Under the pieces are notes generated by a model that searched no databases, was not told where the DNA came from, and saw only the letters and a program-made list of their open reading frames with translations. A stretch of DNA of 64,000 nt from GCA-2737725 sp033763995 (GTDB lineage: Bacteria; Pseudomonadota; Alphaproteobacteria; Rhodospirillales; Rhodospirillaceae). Positions within the stretch are counted from its first letter, which is position 1; every line of letters starts with the position of its first letter. Positions 15,227-23,730 of the stretch are shown in pieces. A program made the position numbers and the translations under genes. Where the stretch lies: assembly GCA_033763995.1 (NCBI GenBank), contig JANRJL010000008.1:124001-188000 (forward strand), in the 5' to 3' direction.

Positions 15227-16837
15227 TCAGTTCTTCCGCCGCGATTTTCCCTTGGTCGGCGGCGCCAACACGCTCGAGACCTGGCGCAGCAAGGCGGCGC
15301 GGTCCTCGTCGCGGCGCAGGCCAGACAGTTTTTGTTTTAAAGCGAGCGTCGTCTGGGCATAGAGATTGTGCCAGTCGCGCTCGGCGGCGGCGATGTCGAC
15401 GCCGGCCCGCACGCGCACGGTGCGCGCGCCGTCCTTCTTCGACAGCTTCACGGTTTCACCCATCACAGGCAAACGAATGCGCCGCCGTTCGATTCCGGCG
15501 CGGCCAAGCTCGGCGCCGAGCGTATCGCGCGCGCCATCTTCGCCGTGCACCAGGAACACGTCGTGACGCACCGGCAGGCGGTCCTTCAGCCACGCGACCA
15601 AGCGGCGTTGATCGGCATGGCCCGAATACTCGTCGAGCATGCGGATCGTGGCGGCCACCGCGATTTCCTCGCCGTGGATGCGCACCATGCTTTGACCGCC
15701 GTGCAACAGCCGCCCCAGGGTGCCGGGCGCCTGGTAGCCCACCAGGATCACCGTCGTGTCGGGTTGGCCCAAGTGCGCCTTGAGGTGATGGCGGATGCGC
15801 CCGGCATCGCACATGCCGCTGCCGGCCATGACGATGGCGCCGCCCCTGAGCCGATTGAGCTTCTTGCTGTCCTCGACGGCCTCGACGAAATGCAGGTTGT
15901 CGCGCTTGAACGCATGCGTGCCGTTGGTCATCGTGGCCGCGTGCAGGTGCTTGCCGAACACTTCCGTGGCGCGGATGGCCAAGGGCGAGTCCACGAAAAC
16001 CGGCAGCTTGGGAAGTTGTCCGGAGTCGAACAACGCATCGAAGTCAAACAGCAGTTCCTGCGTGCGCTCGATGGCGAAGGCCGGAATGAGGATGAGCCCG
16101 CCGCGCCGCAGGGCGGCGTGGAGTTCCTTGGCCAGGATATGACGGCGCTGCTCGTTGGTGCGCCGCGCACGCACGCGGTCGCCGTAGGTGGACTCCATCA
16201 CGACGAAGTCCACGTCGCGGGGCGCCGTGGGTTCCGACTGGAAGGCCTTGTCCCCGGGGCCGACGTCGCCCGAGAACAGCAGGGTGATCGGCGGTTTGCC
16301 CGCGCCATCGTCGATGCGCAACTCGACGCTGGCCGAGCCCAGAATATGGCCCGCGTCCCAAAAACGCGCGGCGATGCCCGGCGCCGGTTCGAACCAGGAA
16401 TCGTAAGGCTTGGGCCGAATGCGGCGCAGCGACGCCTCGGCGATCTCGCGCGTGTAGATGGGTTCCACCGCCTTGATGCCGCGCTGGCGGTTGCGCCGGT
16501 TGAGCCGGTCGACCTCGGTCTCCTGGATGTAACCGCTGTCGGGCAGCACGTAAGTGAGCAGATCGCCGGTGCCGGGCGTGGCGAACACATTCCCCGCGAA
16601 ACCCGCCACCGTGAGCTTGGGGATCAGGCCGCAGTGATCGACGTGCGCGTGGGTCAGCACCACCGCGTTGATCGACGCGGGCGTGAAGGGAAAGGCGCCG
16701 TAATTGAGCGCCTTGATGGTCTTGGTGCCCTGGAACATGCCGCAATCGATCAGCACGGCGCTGGAGCCGGTGCGCACCTCGAAGCAGGCGCCGGTCACCG
16801 TGCCGCAGGCGCCGTGGAATGTCACGGTGACGGCCAT
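15227..16837 (-). CDS. MBL-fold beta-CASP protein (CPSF-like, RNase family)
   Basis: A 536-residue metallo-beta-lactamase/beta-CASP protein of the Ysh1/CPSF73-like exonuclease group, which includes RNA endo- and exonucleases. Metal-binding motifs are LTHAHVDHCG (61-70), AGHILGSAS (about 161-169), SGDVG and the C-terminal YSGHADQ; the beta-CASP insert carries ESTYGDR and VFVDSPLA. The RMMBL-type tail and a lysine-rich end follow. It is the third gene of an operon, four bases after the PRPP synthase gene, itself overlapping the nucleoside/AMP phosphorylase gene. That linkage suggests a role in RNA turnover feeding nucleotide salvage, which is inference. Confidence 0.85.
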   Translation of the reverse strand: MAVTVTFHGACGTVTGACFEVRTGSSAVLIDCGMFQGTKTIKALNYGAFPFTPASINAVVLTHAHVDHCGLIPKLTVAGFAGNVFATPGTGDLLTYVLPDSGYIQETEVDRLNRRNRQRGIKAVEPIYTREIAEASLRRIRPKPYDSWFEPAPGIAARFWDAGHILGSASVELRIDDGAGKPPITLLFSGDVGPGDKAFQSEPTAPRDVDFVVMESTYGDRVRARRTNEQRRHILAKELHAALRRGGLILIPAFAIERTQELLFDFDALFDSGQLPKLPVFVDSPLAIRATEVFGKHLHAATMTNGTHAFKRDNLHFVEAVEDSKKLNRLRGGAIVMAGSGMCDAGRIRHHLKAHLGQPDTTVILVGYQAPGTLGRLLHGGQSMVRIHGEEIAVAATIRMLDEYSGHADQRRLVAWLKDRLPVRHDVFLVHGEDGARDTLGAELGRAGIERRRIRLPVMGETVKLSKKDGARTVRVRAGVDIAAAERDWHNLYAQTTLALKQKLSGLRRDEDRAALLRQVSSVLAPPTKGKSRRKN

Positions 16838-16841
16838 ACGT

Positions 16842-17822
16842 TTACCTGCTCGCGTTGAGGCCGCCGACGATGATGTCGACGATCGACATGCCGTTGGTCG
16901 GGTGCGGCACGCCGTCGCACGACACGATGCGCCGGATGCTGGCCTTGGTGAATTCGTCCTGGGTCTTTTCGTCGAACAGGGCGTGGGTGGTGTAAACGTC
17001 CATGTTGCGCACGCCGACGTCGCGCAAGGTCCGCGCCAGCGTGATGATGGTGACGCCCGAACTGACGACGTCGTCGACGATCACCACGGATTTCTTGTTG
17101 GCGACCGCGCCCGTCGGCACGATGATGCGCACGTCGCGGTCGCCCTTGCGTTCCTTGGTGCACACCGCCCACTTGAGGGCCAGGGGCTCGGCCACCGCGC
17201 GCACCAGCGGCGTCGATTCTTCGTCGGGGCCGATCAGCACCACGTCGGACGGCACCTGGCGCGCGCGCAGGTGCGCGGTCATGGCCGCGGCCCCCGACAG
17301 CGCCAGCGCCGGCTTGCCGGCGAACACGTCGTTCAAGTTGCTGGTGCGGTGTAGGTGCGGATCCACCGCGATGAAGCGGTCGCAGTATGTGGCGAGCAAT
17401 TTGCCGATGATCTTCTGGCTCACCGCCTCGCCCGGCCGGAAGGCCATGTCCTGGCGCATGTAGGGCAGGTAGGGCGCGATGAGGCCGATGTCCTTGCCGC
17501 CGTCCTGGCGCAACACCGAGGCGGCCAGGATGACCTCCACCAATTTGGCGTTGGGAAAATGCAGGGGGCGATAGAGCGCCGGCCTGCGTCCGCGCCCCTT
17601 GATGCGCACCTTGCATTCGCTGTCGGGGAAGTAATGCACCTCGACCGTCTCGTAGGGCACGCCCAGGGCTTTCGCCAAGGCCTGGCCTTGCGGTTCGCAA
17701 TCGAGAAACCCGAACACGGCGTCGGGCATCCAGCCCGCGGCCGGAGGCGGCTGCGCGGTCGCGTCGGGTTTCGGGTCCGGCGATTTAGGGTCCAGCGATT
17801 TAGGGTCCAAGGGTGTAGCCAT
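16842..17822 (-). CDS. Ribose-phosphate diphosphokinase (PRPP synthase) homologue
   Basis: A 326-residue PRPP synthase family protein, making PRPP from ribose 5-phosphate and ATP. Residues 1-30 are a low-complexity extension with repeated DPK units, encoded by a 15-base tandem repeat (17772-17815). The core has VHYFPDSECKVRI, YLPYMRQDM (119-126), VDPHLHRTSNL (153-163) and the PRPP/ribose-phosphate loop VVIVDDVVSSGVTI (246-259). It diverges from the housekeeping bacterial Prs and resembles shorter archaeal-like forms. The start overlaps the phosphorylase gene by 23 bases. A housekeeping prs is expected elsewhere, which would make this a pathway-specific copy. Confidence 0.85.
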   Translation of the reverse strand: MATPLDPKSLDPKSPDPKPDATAQPPPAAGWMPDAVFGFLDCEPQGQALAKALGVPYETVEVHYFPDSECKVRIKGRGRRPALYRPLHFPNAKLVEVILAASVLRQDGGKDIGLIAPYLPYMRQDMAFRPGEAVSQKIIGKLLATYCDRFIAVDPHLHRTSNLNDVFAGKPALALSGAAAMTAHLRARQVPSDVVLIGPDEESTPLVRAVAEPLALKWAVCTKERKGDRDVRIIVPTGAVANKKSVVIVDDVVSSGVTIITLARTLRDVGVRNMDVYTTHALFDEKTQDEFTKASIRRIVSCDGVPHPTNGMSIVDIIVGGLNASR

Positions 17823-19287
17823 GGTCTTGCGCGGCCATCTCCGTGGCGAAACCGAAGTCGGTGTCGAGCGTGGCGTGAATGCGATACAGCGGCTCGCCCG
17901 CCTTGACCTGTTCGCCGACTTTCCGGAGCAAGTCAATGCCCGCGCCCTTGGCGATCGGCGCGCCGGCGAGGCGCGCGATGCGGGCGAGGCGGTAGTTGTC
18001 GATGGCGCGCACGACGCCGGCCGCGGGTGCCGTGATCTCGCGCGCCAACGAGCCCGGCCGGTGATGCAATGTCGGCGCGCCTTGCGCGGCCATGATGTTC
18101 TGCATCGTCGCCCAGGCGGCGCCCGAGTTCAGCAAATCGCGGGCCCGCGCATGGCCCTCGCCGCCCGTCAGCGCCGGATCGAACTCCAGCACGTGTCCGG
18201 CCAGCAGCAGGGCGCGCTCGCGCAGGTCCGGCGGCGCGTCGCGCTCGCCCTTCAAGACCTGCACCACGTCGCGGGCTTCCAGCACCGGGCCGATGCCCCG
18301 GCCGACGGGCTGGCTGCCGTCGGTGACGATCGCCCGGACGGTCAGGCCCACCGCATGGCCGACGTACTCGAACAATTTGCGCAGGCGCACGGCCTGGTCG
18401 CGGCCGCGCACCTTGGCCGAGGGTCCGACGGGAATGTCGATGACCAGATGCGTCGAGCCCGCCGAGAGTTTTTTCGACAGAATCGACGCCACCATCTGCT
18501 CGGGCGTGTCGATGCCCAAGGGCCGCTCCACCGTGATCATGATGTCGTCGGCGGGCGACAAGTTCACGCGCCCGCCCCACACCAGGCATCCCTTGTGCGT
18601 GCGCACGATGTCCTGCATGCGCTCGACGCTCGTGTCGACGTTGGCCAGCACCTCCATGGTGTCCGCCGTGCCGGCGGGCGAGGTGATGGCGCGCGAGGAG
18701 GTCTTGGGAATCATCAGTCCGTGCGCCGCGACGATGGGCACGACGATCATCGAGGTGCGGTTGCCGGGGATGCCGCCGATGCAATGCTTGTCGACGATCA
18801 TGGGCGCGTCCCAGGTCAGGCGTCGACCCACGCCGGCCATGGCCCGCGTCAGGCCCAACACTTCGTCTTCCGTCATGAAGGCGGCGCAGGCCACCAGGAA
18901 GGCGGCGATTTCCATCTTGGCGTAGCGGTGCGCGGCGATGTCGGCGATGATCGCCTCGATCTCCGCCGTGGTCAGCTTGGCGCCGGAGATTTTCTGCCGC
19001 ACCGCATCCAGGCTCTTGGGGGGTGCCGCCAAATTGAGGGTCACCGGGCTGCCCTCGGGCAAGCCCAGGTCGTCGAAGCCCGGGCTCGACAGGCCCAACG
19101 CCGTGGGCGCCAGGATATCGCCGTTCTCGACGATATTGAGCGTGCACATGATGCGCCGCTCGCCGGCCGCGATTTCGACGCGGTAGAGGTTGCGGAAGGT
19201 GTCGGGGGCGTACAGCGGGCAATCGGCGCTGAGAAACGCGACGTTTTCGCCGTAGGTCTGGATGCCGATGCGTTTCAGATGCAACAT
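17800..19287 (-). CDS. AMP phosphorylase / thymidine phosphorylase type 2 family
   Basis: A 495-residue member of the archaeal-type family that includes AMP phosphorylase (about 503 residues in Thermococcus) and putative thymidine phosphorylase 2; classical bacterial DeoA is about 440. The extra N-terminal domain is present (1-85). The phosphate/nucleoside site is intact: DKHCIGGIPGNRT (166-178) and KTSSRAITSPAGTADTME (195-212), then the C-terminal AAGVVRAIDN and LLRKVGEQVKAGEPLYRIHA. AMP phosphorylase turns NMP plus phosphate into base plus ribose 1,5-bisphosphate. Which substrate applies is not decidable by eye. First gene of an operon with PRPP synthase and a beta-CASP protein; divergent from pfk. 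Confidence 0.85.
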   Translation of the reverse strand: MLHLKRIGIQTYGENVAFLSADCPLYAPDTFRNLYRVEIAAGERRIMCTLNIVENGDILAPTALGLSSPGFDDLGLPEGSPVTLNLAAPPKSLDAVRQKISGAKLTTAEIEAIIADIAAHRYAKMEIAAFLVACAAFMTEDEVLGLTRAMAGVGRRLTWDAPMIVDKHCIGGIPGNRTSMIVVPIVAAHGLMIPKTSSRAITSPAGTADTMEVLANVDTSVERMQDIVRTHKGCLVWGGRVNLSPADDIMITVERPLGIDTPEQMVASILSKKLSAGSTHLVIDIPVGPSAKVRGRDQAVRLRKLFEYVGHAVGLTVRAIVTDGSQPVGRGIGPVLEARDVVQVLKGERDAPPDLRERALLLAGHVLEFDPALTGGEGHARARDLLNSGAAWATMQNIMAAQGAPTLHHRPGSLAREITAPAAGVVRAIDNYRLARIARLAGAPIAKGAGIDLLRKVGEQVKAGEPLYRIHATLDTDFGFATEMAAQDHGYTLGP

Positions 19288-19372
19288 AGGGTTTGCCAAG
19301 CGTGCCCGGGGCGTCAAAGTCGCACGATTTCGCGACGAGCCGCAACCGTGCGGCCGGAATGGGAATCGCTCC

Positions 19373-20431
19373 ATGACCAAGATCAAGACTCTCGCGGTGC
19401 TCACCAGCGGCGGCGACTGCGCCGGGCTCAACGCCGTGATCCGCGCCGTCACCCAGCATGCCATCGTCGGCTTTGGCTGGCGCGTGATCGGCATCCAGAA
19501 CGGCAGCCTGGGGCTGCTGGAGTCGCCGCCGCGCGTGATGCCGCTGACCCTTGAGGCCGTGCGCGGCGACGTGCTGCGCGCGGGCGGCACGCTGCTCGGC
19601 ACCAACACCAAGGGCGATCCCTTCGCCTTCCCCGATGCAACCGGCACGGTGCGCGATCGCTCGGGCGATCTGCTCAATGCGCTCAAGGCCTTGGGCGTCG
19701 ACGCGCTGGTCGTGGTGGGCGGCGACGGGAGTATGCGGATCTTTCACCGCCTCCTGGAACATGCTCCCATCCCTTGGATCGGCGTGCCCAAGACCATCGA
19801 CAACGACGTGCCCGGCACCGAATTCGCCGTGGGCTTCTTCACCGCCGTCGAGGTCGTCGGCGAGGCGCTCGATCGCTTGTCCTCCACCGCGGCCAGTCAT
19901 CGGCGCATCATGGTGCTGGAGGTGATGGGCCGCGATTCCGGGTTCATCGCGCTGTTCGGCGGTCTCGCCGGCGGCGCCGACGTGATCCTCATGCCCGAGC
20001 TGGCCTACGACATCGACGCGGTGGCGGCGCATATCAAGCGGGTCACCAACGATCAGCCCAAGGCCGTGCTGGTGGTGGTGGCCGAGGGCATCAAGCGCCC
20101 GCCCAGCGACCGACGCACCGGCGGCAGCGTCGGGGCGTCCATCGCCCACGAACTCGAGACCCGCACCGGCATCGACGCGCGCTGCACCGTGCTGGGCCAT
20201 CTGCAGCGCGGCGGCTCGCCCGCCATGTTCGACCGCCTGCTCGCCTCGTCCTTCGGCGTGCGGGCCGTGGACCTGCTCGCGCGCGGCGAAAACCGGCGAT
20301 TGGTAGTGTGGCGCGGCGGCTTGGTCACCGACATTCCCATCGCCGACGCCACGACCGGCCCGCGCTTCGTTCCGCGCGACGGCGAGATGGTCCACACCGC
20401 GCGCGGGCTGGGTATTTATATCGGCGGTTAG
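19373..20431 (+). CDS. 6-phosphofructokinase (PFK-A superfamily, Gly/Lys type)
   Basis: A 352-residue phosphofructokinase. Nucleotide-site motifs are LTSGGDCAGLN (10-20) and GGDGS (116-120); fructose-6-phosphate residues are in PKTIDND (139-145) and MGRDSG (185-190). In E. coli numbering position 104 is Gly, as in ATP enzymes, while position 124 is Lys, as in diphosphate-dependent enzymes. This mixed pattern is known from a distinct clade whose donor must be measured. Many alphaproteobacteria lack PFK and use the Entner-Doudoroff route, so its presence is informative. It diverges from the phosphorylase/PRPP operon by 85 bases. Confidence 0.88.
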   Translation: MTKIKTLAVLTSGGDCAGLNAVIRAVTQHAIVGFGWRVIGIQNGSLGLLESPPRVMPLTLEAVRGDVLRAGGTLLGTNTKGDPFAFPDATGTVRDRSGDLLNALKALGVDALVVVGGDGSMRIFHRLLEHAPIPWIGVPKTIDNDVPGTEFAVGFFTAVEVVGEALDRLSSTAASHRRIMVLEVMGRDSGFIALFGGLAGGADVILMPELAYDIDAVAAHIKRVTNDQPKAVLVVVAEGIKRPPSDRRTGGSVGASIAHELETRTGIDARCTVLGHLQRGGSPAMFDRLLASSFGVRAVDLLARGENRRLVVWRGGLVTDIPIADATTGPRFVPRDGEMVHTARGLGIYIGG

Positions 20432-20928
20432 GCTGCTTTGAGCGCCTGGGTATAGCCGAGACAGGCCAACGCCACCTCGCGGGGCACGGGTTTCTTGCCG
20501 CTGGCGTAGTAGGCGATGTTGCGGCGGCTGACGCCAATGGCCGTTGCCGCTCCATCGAGCGTGAGGCGGTTGTGACTCAGGAACAACTTGAATGTTGACG
20601 CGTTCATGCGCGCATGGCGGGTCAAGCGCGCCAAACGGGCGATTGTCACCGCGTCCATGTCGATGGCATCGGTCCAAACCACCGAAGCCCCCTGGTCGCC
20701 CAACCGCACGCGGCGGAACAGCGCCCGATTACGGCGCAGCGGCGCGAACACCCGATAAGAGTTGATCACGGGCGCGATATCCACGGTCTCGGCGCTGCCG
20801 TCCTGCCAGGTTACGCGCAAGTCAAAGCCGGCGCCGGCCTTGACCGCGCGCAGCTGCGGCAGCGGGTCAGCCTCTTTCGTTGAGGCGCCGCCACGCTTCG
20901 AGGAGTTCCGTCTGGTGTTTGCGCGCAT
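20428..20928 (-). CDS. DUF2442 protein with C-terminal helix-turn-helix (TA-like)
   Basis: A 166-residue protein. Residues about 20-105 fit DUF2442 (LPQLRAVKAGAGFDLRVTWQDG, then APVINSYRVFAPLRR and WTDAIDMD), and residues 115-160 form a XRE-like HTH (LTLDGAATAIGVSRRNIAYYASG). DUF2442 genes pair with DUF4160 genes in toxin-antitoxin-like modules, and the DUF4160 gene indeed overlaps the start of this one by 62 bases. The HTH makes it the likely DNA-binding partner, acting at the GTGCAC repeat upstream. Its stop codon overlaps the pfk stop by four bases. The long overlap means the start could be later, but no other ATG fits. Confidence 0.7.
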   Translation of the reverse strand: MRANTRRNSSKRGGASTKEADPLPQLRAVKAGAGFDLRVTWQDGSAETVDIAPVINSYRVFAPLRRNRALFRRVRLGDQGASVVWTDAIDMDAVTIARLARLTRHARMNASTFKLFLSHNRLTLDGAATAIGVSRRNIAYYASGKKPVPREVALACLGYTQALKAA

Positions 20929-21100
20929 AAGCCAAAGCCTCTCGTAAATCGCGCCGGTCAGCCCGTCCGGCGAGTATTTTCAACGATCTGATCGCGACCT
21001 GGGCGTTGCTGTGGGGCCCGATCAACCGAAAGTGCGGCGGGTTGTGGTCGTCGGCAAAGATCTGAATCTTGCTGTTTCTGAGCCGCGCGATCGTGGGCAT
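20867..21100 (-). CDS. DUF4160 family small protein (TA-like partner)
   Basis: A 77-residue DUF4160 protein. The family pattern MPTIARLRNSKIQIFADDHN, PPHFRLIGPHS and the closing ELLEAWRRL are all visible. DUF4160/DUF2442 modules are widespread in accessory regions and are treated as candidate toxin-antitoxin systems; neither activity is proven, so which is the toxin remains open. The ATG at 21100 has GAGGTG just upstream and starts the family domain, making it a better choice than the ATG eleven codons earlier. Confidence 0.7.
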   Translation of the reverse strand: MPTIARLRNSKIQIFADDHNPPHFRLIGPHSNAQVAIRSLKILAGRADRRDLREALAYARKHQTELLEAWRRLNERG

Positions 21101-21125
21101 CGCCACCTCACCGGCATCAAGTATA

Positions 21126-21140
21126 GTGCACACAGTGCAC
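21126..21140. promoter_or_regulatory. Operator-like GTGCAC-ACA-GTGCAC upstream of DUF4160/DUF2442
   Basis: Two GTGCAC half-sites flank ACA. Immediately downstream on the minus strand is TATACT (21125-21120), a fair -10 box, so a protein on this site would block the promoter. The HTH of the DUF2442 protein is the natural candidate. Confidence 0.5.
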
Positions 21141-21269
21141 CATTTCTAGAGGCTGGCTCGTCTCCCCAGGCACCTACGATGACCACACGCCGCCCCGGGG
21201 CGATTGCGCCCTTGCTTTCACCCCTTGGGAACCTAAACTTCCGTCATTGCATCCATTCGGGAGGGCTCG

Positions 21270-22277
21270 ATGCCTTACAATCCACAGACTGACCGCCGCA
21301 CGCTGATCGGCTCCGGCCTCGGCATGGCGACCTTTGCCGCCGTGGCCGCCGGGGCGGGCCCCGCGCAGGCGGCCTTCGACGTGAACAAGCGCAAGACGAT
21401 TCCGGGCGCCAGCCTCAAGGGGCCCTATCTCGACCTCAGCAAGCCCCACGACAACATGATGGCCATGGCGCGCATCGCCGGCGACATCGACTGCAAGACC
21501 ACCACCCACGGCTGGTATGACGGCCTGGTCATGGGCACGGCGCCCGGCGGCCCGATCAAGAACATCTGCGGCATGAAGGGCATGAGTTCCTACCGCCTGG
21601 AGAAGCTGCCCGACGGCGGCTTCCGCCGCCTGCTGCGCGAAGTGGGGTTCTACTACGATCTCGCCACGGGCCAGATCGTCGAGGAATTGGTCAATCCCTA
21701 CACCGGCGAGAAGGTCAAGACGGTGCCCATCGCCAACGATCCCTTCAACGCCGTCTTCAAGGACACCGTGCCGCCGCCGCCCAACTACGGTGGGCTCAAC
21801 ACCGAAAAGCGCGAGCCCAAGCCGTTCCTGCTCGATTGGCGCATTCAGCAGCCCGACCGCGTCATCATGCAGCGGCATATTCACCTGTATTATAAGAACG
21901 CCCTCGATCCGAAGATCTGGCAACGCGAAAGCTCGGGCCCCATGGTGCAAGTCTCCGAGTTCTTCTTCCACGTGCTCAGCCTCGACGATTTGCAGAACGA
22001 GGAGCTGACGCACATTCCCTATTCGGGCACCTGGGCGCGCTCGACGCCATGGCTGCCGTGGCTGCTGATGGGCCAGGCGGAAGGCAATTGCCTGTATCAA
22101 TGCTTCATGGGCGGCATCGGCACGCTGGAGTCGATCCCCGAGGACATCGTCAAGTACACGGAAAAGAACTATCCGAAGTACCTCAAGGCCCCGGAGAAGT
22201 TCGAAGAGCCCTCGCTCAGTTCCATCGAGTGGTACGCGCGCACGCAAAAACCGGCCCCGCCGCGCGGTGGAGTGTAA
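21270..22277 (+). CDS. Tat-exported DUF1838 family protein
   Basis: A 335-residue DUF1838 protein. The N-terminus has a twin-arginine signal (DRRTLIGSG around residues 8-16) followed by an alanine-rich hydrophobic stretch ending in AQA-AF, so the protein is exported folded to the periplasm. The mature part has the DUF1838 signatures LDLSKPHDNMMAMARIAGDIDC and WLPWLLMGQAEGNCLYQCFMGG. The function of the family is unknown; Tat export suggests a cofactor. GGGAGG precedes the ATG. A strong hairpin follows the stop codon, and the gene appears monocistronic. Confidence 0.85.
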   Translation: MPYNPQTDRRTLIGSGLGMATFAAVAAGAGPAQAAFDVNKRKTIPGASLKGPYLDLSKPHDNMMAMARIAGDIDCKTTTHGWYDGLVMGTAPGGPIKNICGMKGMSSYRLEKLPDGGFRRLLREVGFYYDLATGQIVEELVNPYTGEKVKTVPIANDPFNAVFKDTVPPPPNYGGLNTEKREPKPFLLDWRIQQPDRVIMQRHIHLYYKNALDPKIWQRESSGPMVQVSEFFFHVLSLDDLQNEELTHIPYSGTWARSTPWLPWLLMGQAEGNCLYQCFMGGIGTLESIPEDIVKYTEKNYPKYLKAPEKFEEPSLSSIEWYARTQKPAPPRGGV

Positions 22278-22301
22278 AACCAAATCAAACTGCTATGATC
22301 C

Positions 22302-22329
22302 CAGGGCGCCTCACGCTTGAGGCGCCCTG
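22302..22329 (+). terminator. Stem-loop terminator after the DUF1838 gene
   Basis: CAGGGCGCCTCA and TGAGGCGCCCTG form a perfect 12-bp stem with loop CGCT, followed by TTCGTTT. It lies 24 bases after the DUF1838 stop and 18 bases before the crcB ATG, so it separates the two genes. The T tract is interrupted. Confidence 0.75.
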
Positions 22330-22347
22330 TTCGTTTGGGGATATCGC

Positions 22348-22731
22348 ATGACCTATCTGTGGATCGCGCTGGGCAGCGCGCTGGGCGGCGTGGGGCGCTA
22401 TGCCGTGGGCCTGTGGTCGGCGGCGTGGTGGGGGACGGGGTTTCCCTGGGGCACGCTGATCGTCAACGTCTCGGGCTCATTCATCATCGGCGTCTTCGCC
22501 GCCGCCAGTTCTCACGCCGGGCCACTGACGCTGTCCGACGACGCGCGGTTGTTCGTCACCGTCGGCCTGTGCGGCGGTTTCACGACGTTTTCCGCCTTTA
22601 GCTTGCAAACCTTGAACATGATGGAGGCGGGGGCCTGGCCCGCCGCCGCGCTCAATGTCGCGGGTTCGGTCGTGCTGTGCCTTGTCGCCGTGTGGCTGGG
22701 TGCGCTCGCCGCCGGAGCGCTGGCGCGATAA
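22348..22731 (+). CDS. crcB: CrcB/FluC fluoride channel
   Basis: A 127-residue four-helix membrane protein of the CrcB/Fluc family, a dual-topology dimeric fluoride channel that exports fluoride. Diagnostic segments are GGVGRYAVG (13-21), GTLIVNVSGSFIIG (35-48, holding the pore Asn and the Ser) and GLCGGFTTFSAFS (73-85, with the phenylalanine-box Phe and Thr residues and the Na-site loop). The length is typical for a single-gene homodimer form. GGGGA lies upstream of the ATG. No fluoride riboswitch could be recognised in the short leader. Confidence 0.93.
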   Translation: MTYLWIALGSALGGVGRYAVGLWSAAWWGTGFPWGTLIVNVSGSFIIGVFAAASSHAGPLTLSDDARLFVTVGLCGGFTTFSAFSLQTLNMMEAGAWPAAALNVAGSVVLCLVAVWLGALAAGALAR

Positions 22732-22732
22732 A

Positions 22733-22774
22733 GCATTTTCCCGACAAGTGGGCACCGGTTGGCGTGGAAAATGC
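22733..22774. repeat. Palindromic intergenic repeat with GTGGGCACCGGTT core
   Basis: GCATTTTCC (22733-22741) pairs with GGAAAATGC (22766-22774) around a core reading AAGTGGGCACCGGTT. This combination is a familiar intergenic repeat in Rhizobiales and related alphaproteobacteria. It lies just after crcB and before a convergent gene, so it may end both transcripts. Confidence 0.65.
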
Positions 22775-22831
22775 GACCAAGAAAGAAACGAGCTGTTGAG
22801 ATAACTTGATTAAGTTCGATCGATTTTGACT

Positions 22832-23713
22832 CTAAACCAGAACCTGAAACTTCCGCCCGCCGCCCTTGGCGCCGACGATACGCCCCGCCGTGGGCCCGCC
22901 GAAGTGCGCCGCGAACAGCGTGATGTCCTGATCGGCGTGCTTGTCGACAAAGCGCTCGCGCTGCTGCACCGCCGCCTGCTTGTCGCCGCAGAACGTCGTG
23001 ATCCAATCGGGCCGCGCGATCTGCACGGCGTTGTGAATCAGGTCGCCCGACATCACCGCGCGTCTTTTGTTCGACGTCAGCTCGACGCAATAGTGCCCCG
23101 GCGAATGGCCCGGGGTTTGGCACACATGCACGCCCGGCAGGAAATCGTGATCGGTGTCGACCAAATCGGCCTGCTTGGTTTCCAGCACCGGCAACACGCT
23201 GTCGATGTAGGACGGTGAGGTATAGCCGTCCTGCGCCAGTCGCGCCTGGACGGTTTCGATTTCCTTGCGGTGAAACACGTAGCGCGCCCGGGGGAAGGTG
23301 GGCACCCAGCGCCCGTTCTCCAGCCGCGTGTTCCAGCCCACGTGGTCGGCGTGCAGATGCGTGCACATGACGTAGTCGATTTGCTCGGGCTGCACGCCGG
23401 CCTGGGCGAGGTTGTCGAGCCACGGCCCCTCGCGTAGGTGCCAGCTGGCCAGCGTCGGCGGGCGGCTCTTGTGATTGCCGACGCAGGTGTCGATCAGGAT
23501 GGTCTTGCCGCCGATGCGCACCAGATAGGAATGCATGCTGAGAATGATGGCCTTGGCGCCGGAGTCATAAAAATAAGGCGTCAGCCAATCGAGATGCTTG
23601 TCGAACTCGGACAAGTCCGCGCCGGGATAGGCGCGCGCCGCGTCGAAGGGCTCGATCATGTCGACGATCTTGGTGACGGTCGCGTCACCCACTGTCCACG
23701 ATTGATGTGCCAT
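22832..23713 (-). CDS. MBL-fold hydrolase of the lactonase-like group
   Basis: A 293-residue metallo-beta-lactamase-fold hydrolase. The zinc motif is CTHLHADHVGW (117-127), with later ligands in QTPGHSPGHY and the Asp in VMSGDLIHN; the last ligand is the His of AAHFGGP. The arrangement HxHxDH without a cysteine resembles AHL-lactonase-like and alkylsulfatase-distant hydrolases. No signal peptide is visible, so it is cytoplasmic. It lies 17 bases downstream of a peptide-type binding protein gene in the same orientation, suggesting uptake followed by hydrolysis of one ester or lactone substrate. That substrate is unknown. Confidence 0.8.
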   Translation of the reverse strand: MAHQSWTVGDATVTKIVDMIEPFDAARAYPGADLSEFDKHLDWLTPYFYDSGAKAIILSMHSYLVRIGGKTILIDTCVGNHKSRPPTLASWHLREGPWLDNLAQAGVQPEQIDYVMCTHLHADHVGWNTRLENGRWVPTFPRARYVFHRKEIETVQARLAQDGYTSPSYIDSVLPVLETKQADLVDTDHDFLPGVHVCQTPGHSPGHYCVELTSNKRRAVMSGDLIHNAVQIARPDWITTFCGDKQAAVQQRERFVDKHADQDITLFAAHFGGPTAGRIVGAKGGGRKFQVLV

Positions 23714-23730
23714 GATCTTTTCCCTGCACC

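Noticed and set aside
17933..20677. A 914-codon minus-strand frame over the phosphorylase and pfk genes
   Set aside because: Arginine/histidine-rich shadow of two well-supported genes, with no domain of its own.
22278..22347. A fluoride riboswitch upstream of crcB
   Set aside because: Only 70 bases are available and most are the DUF1838 terminator; the conserved crcB RNA core could not be recognised.
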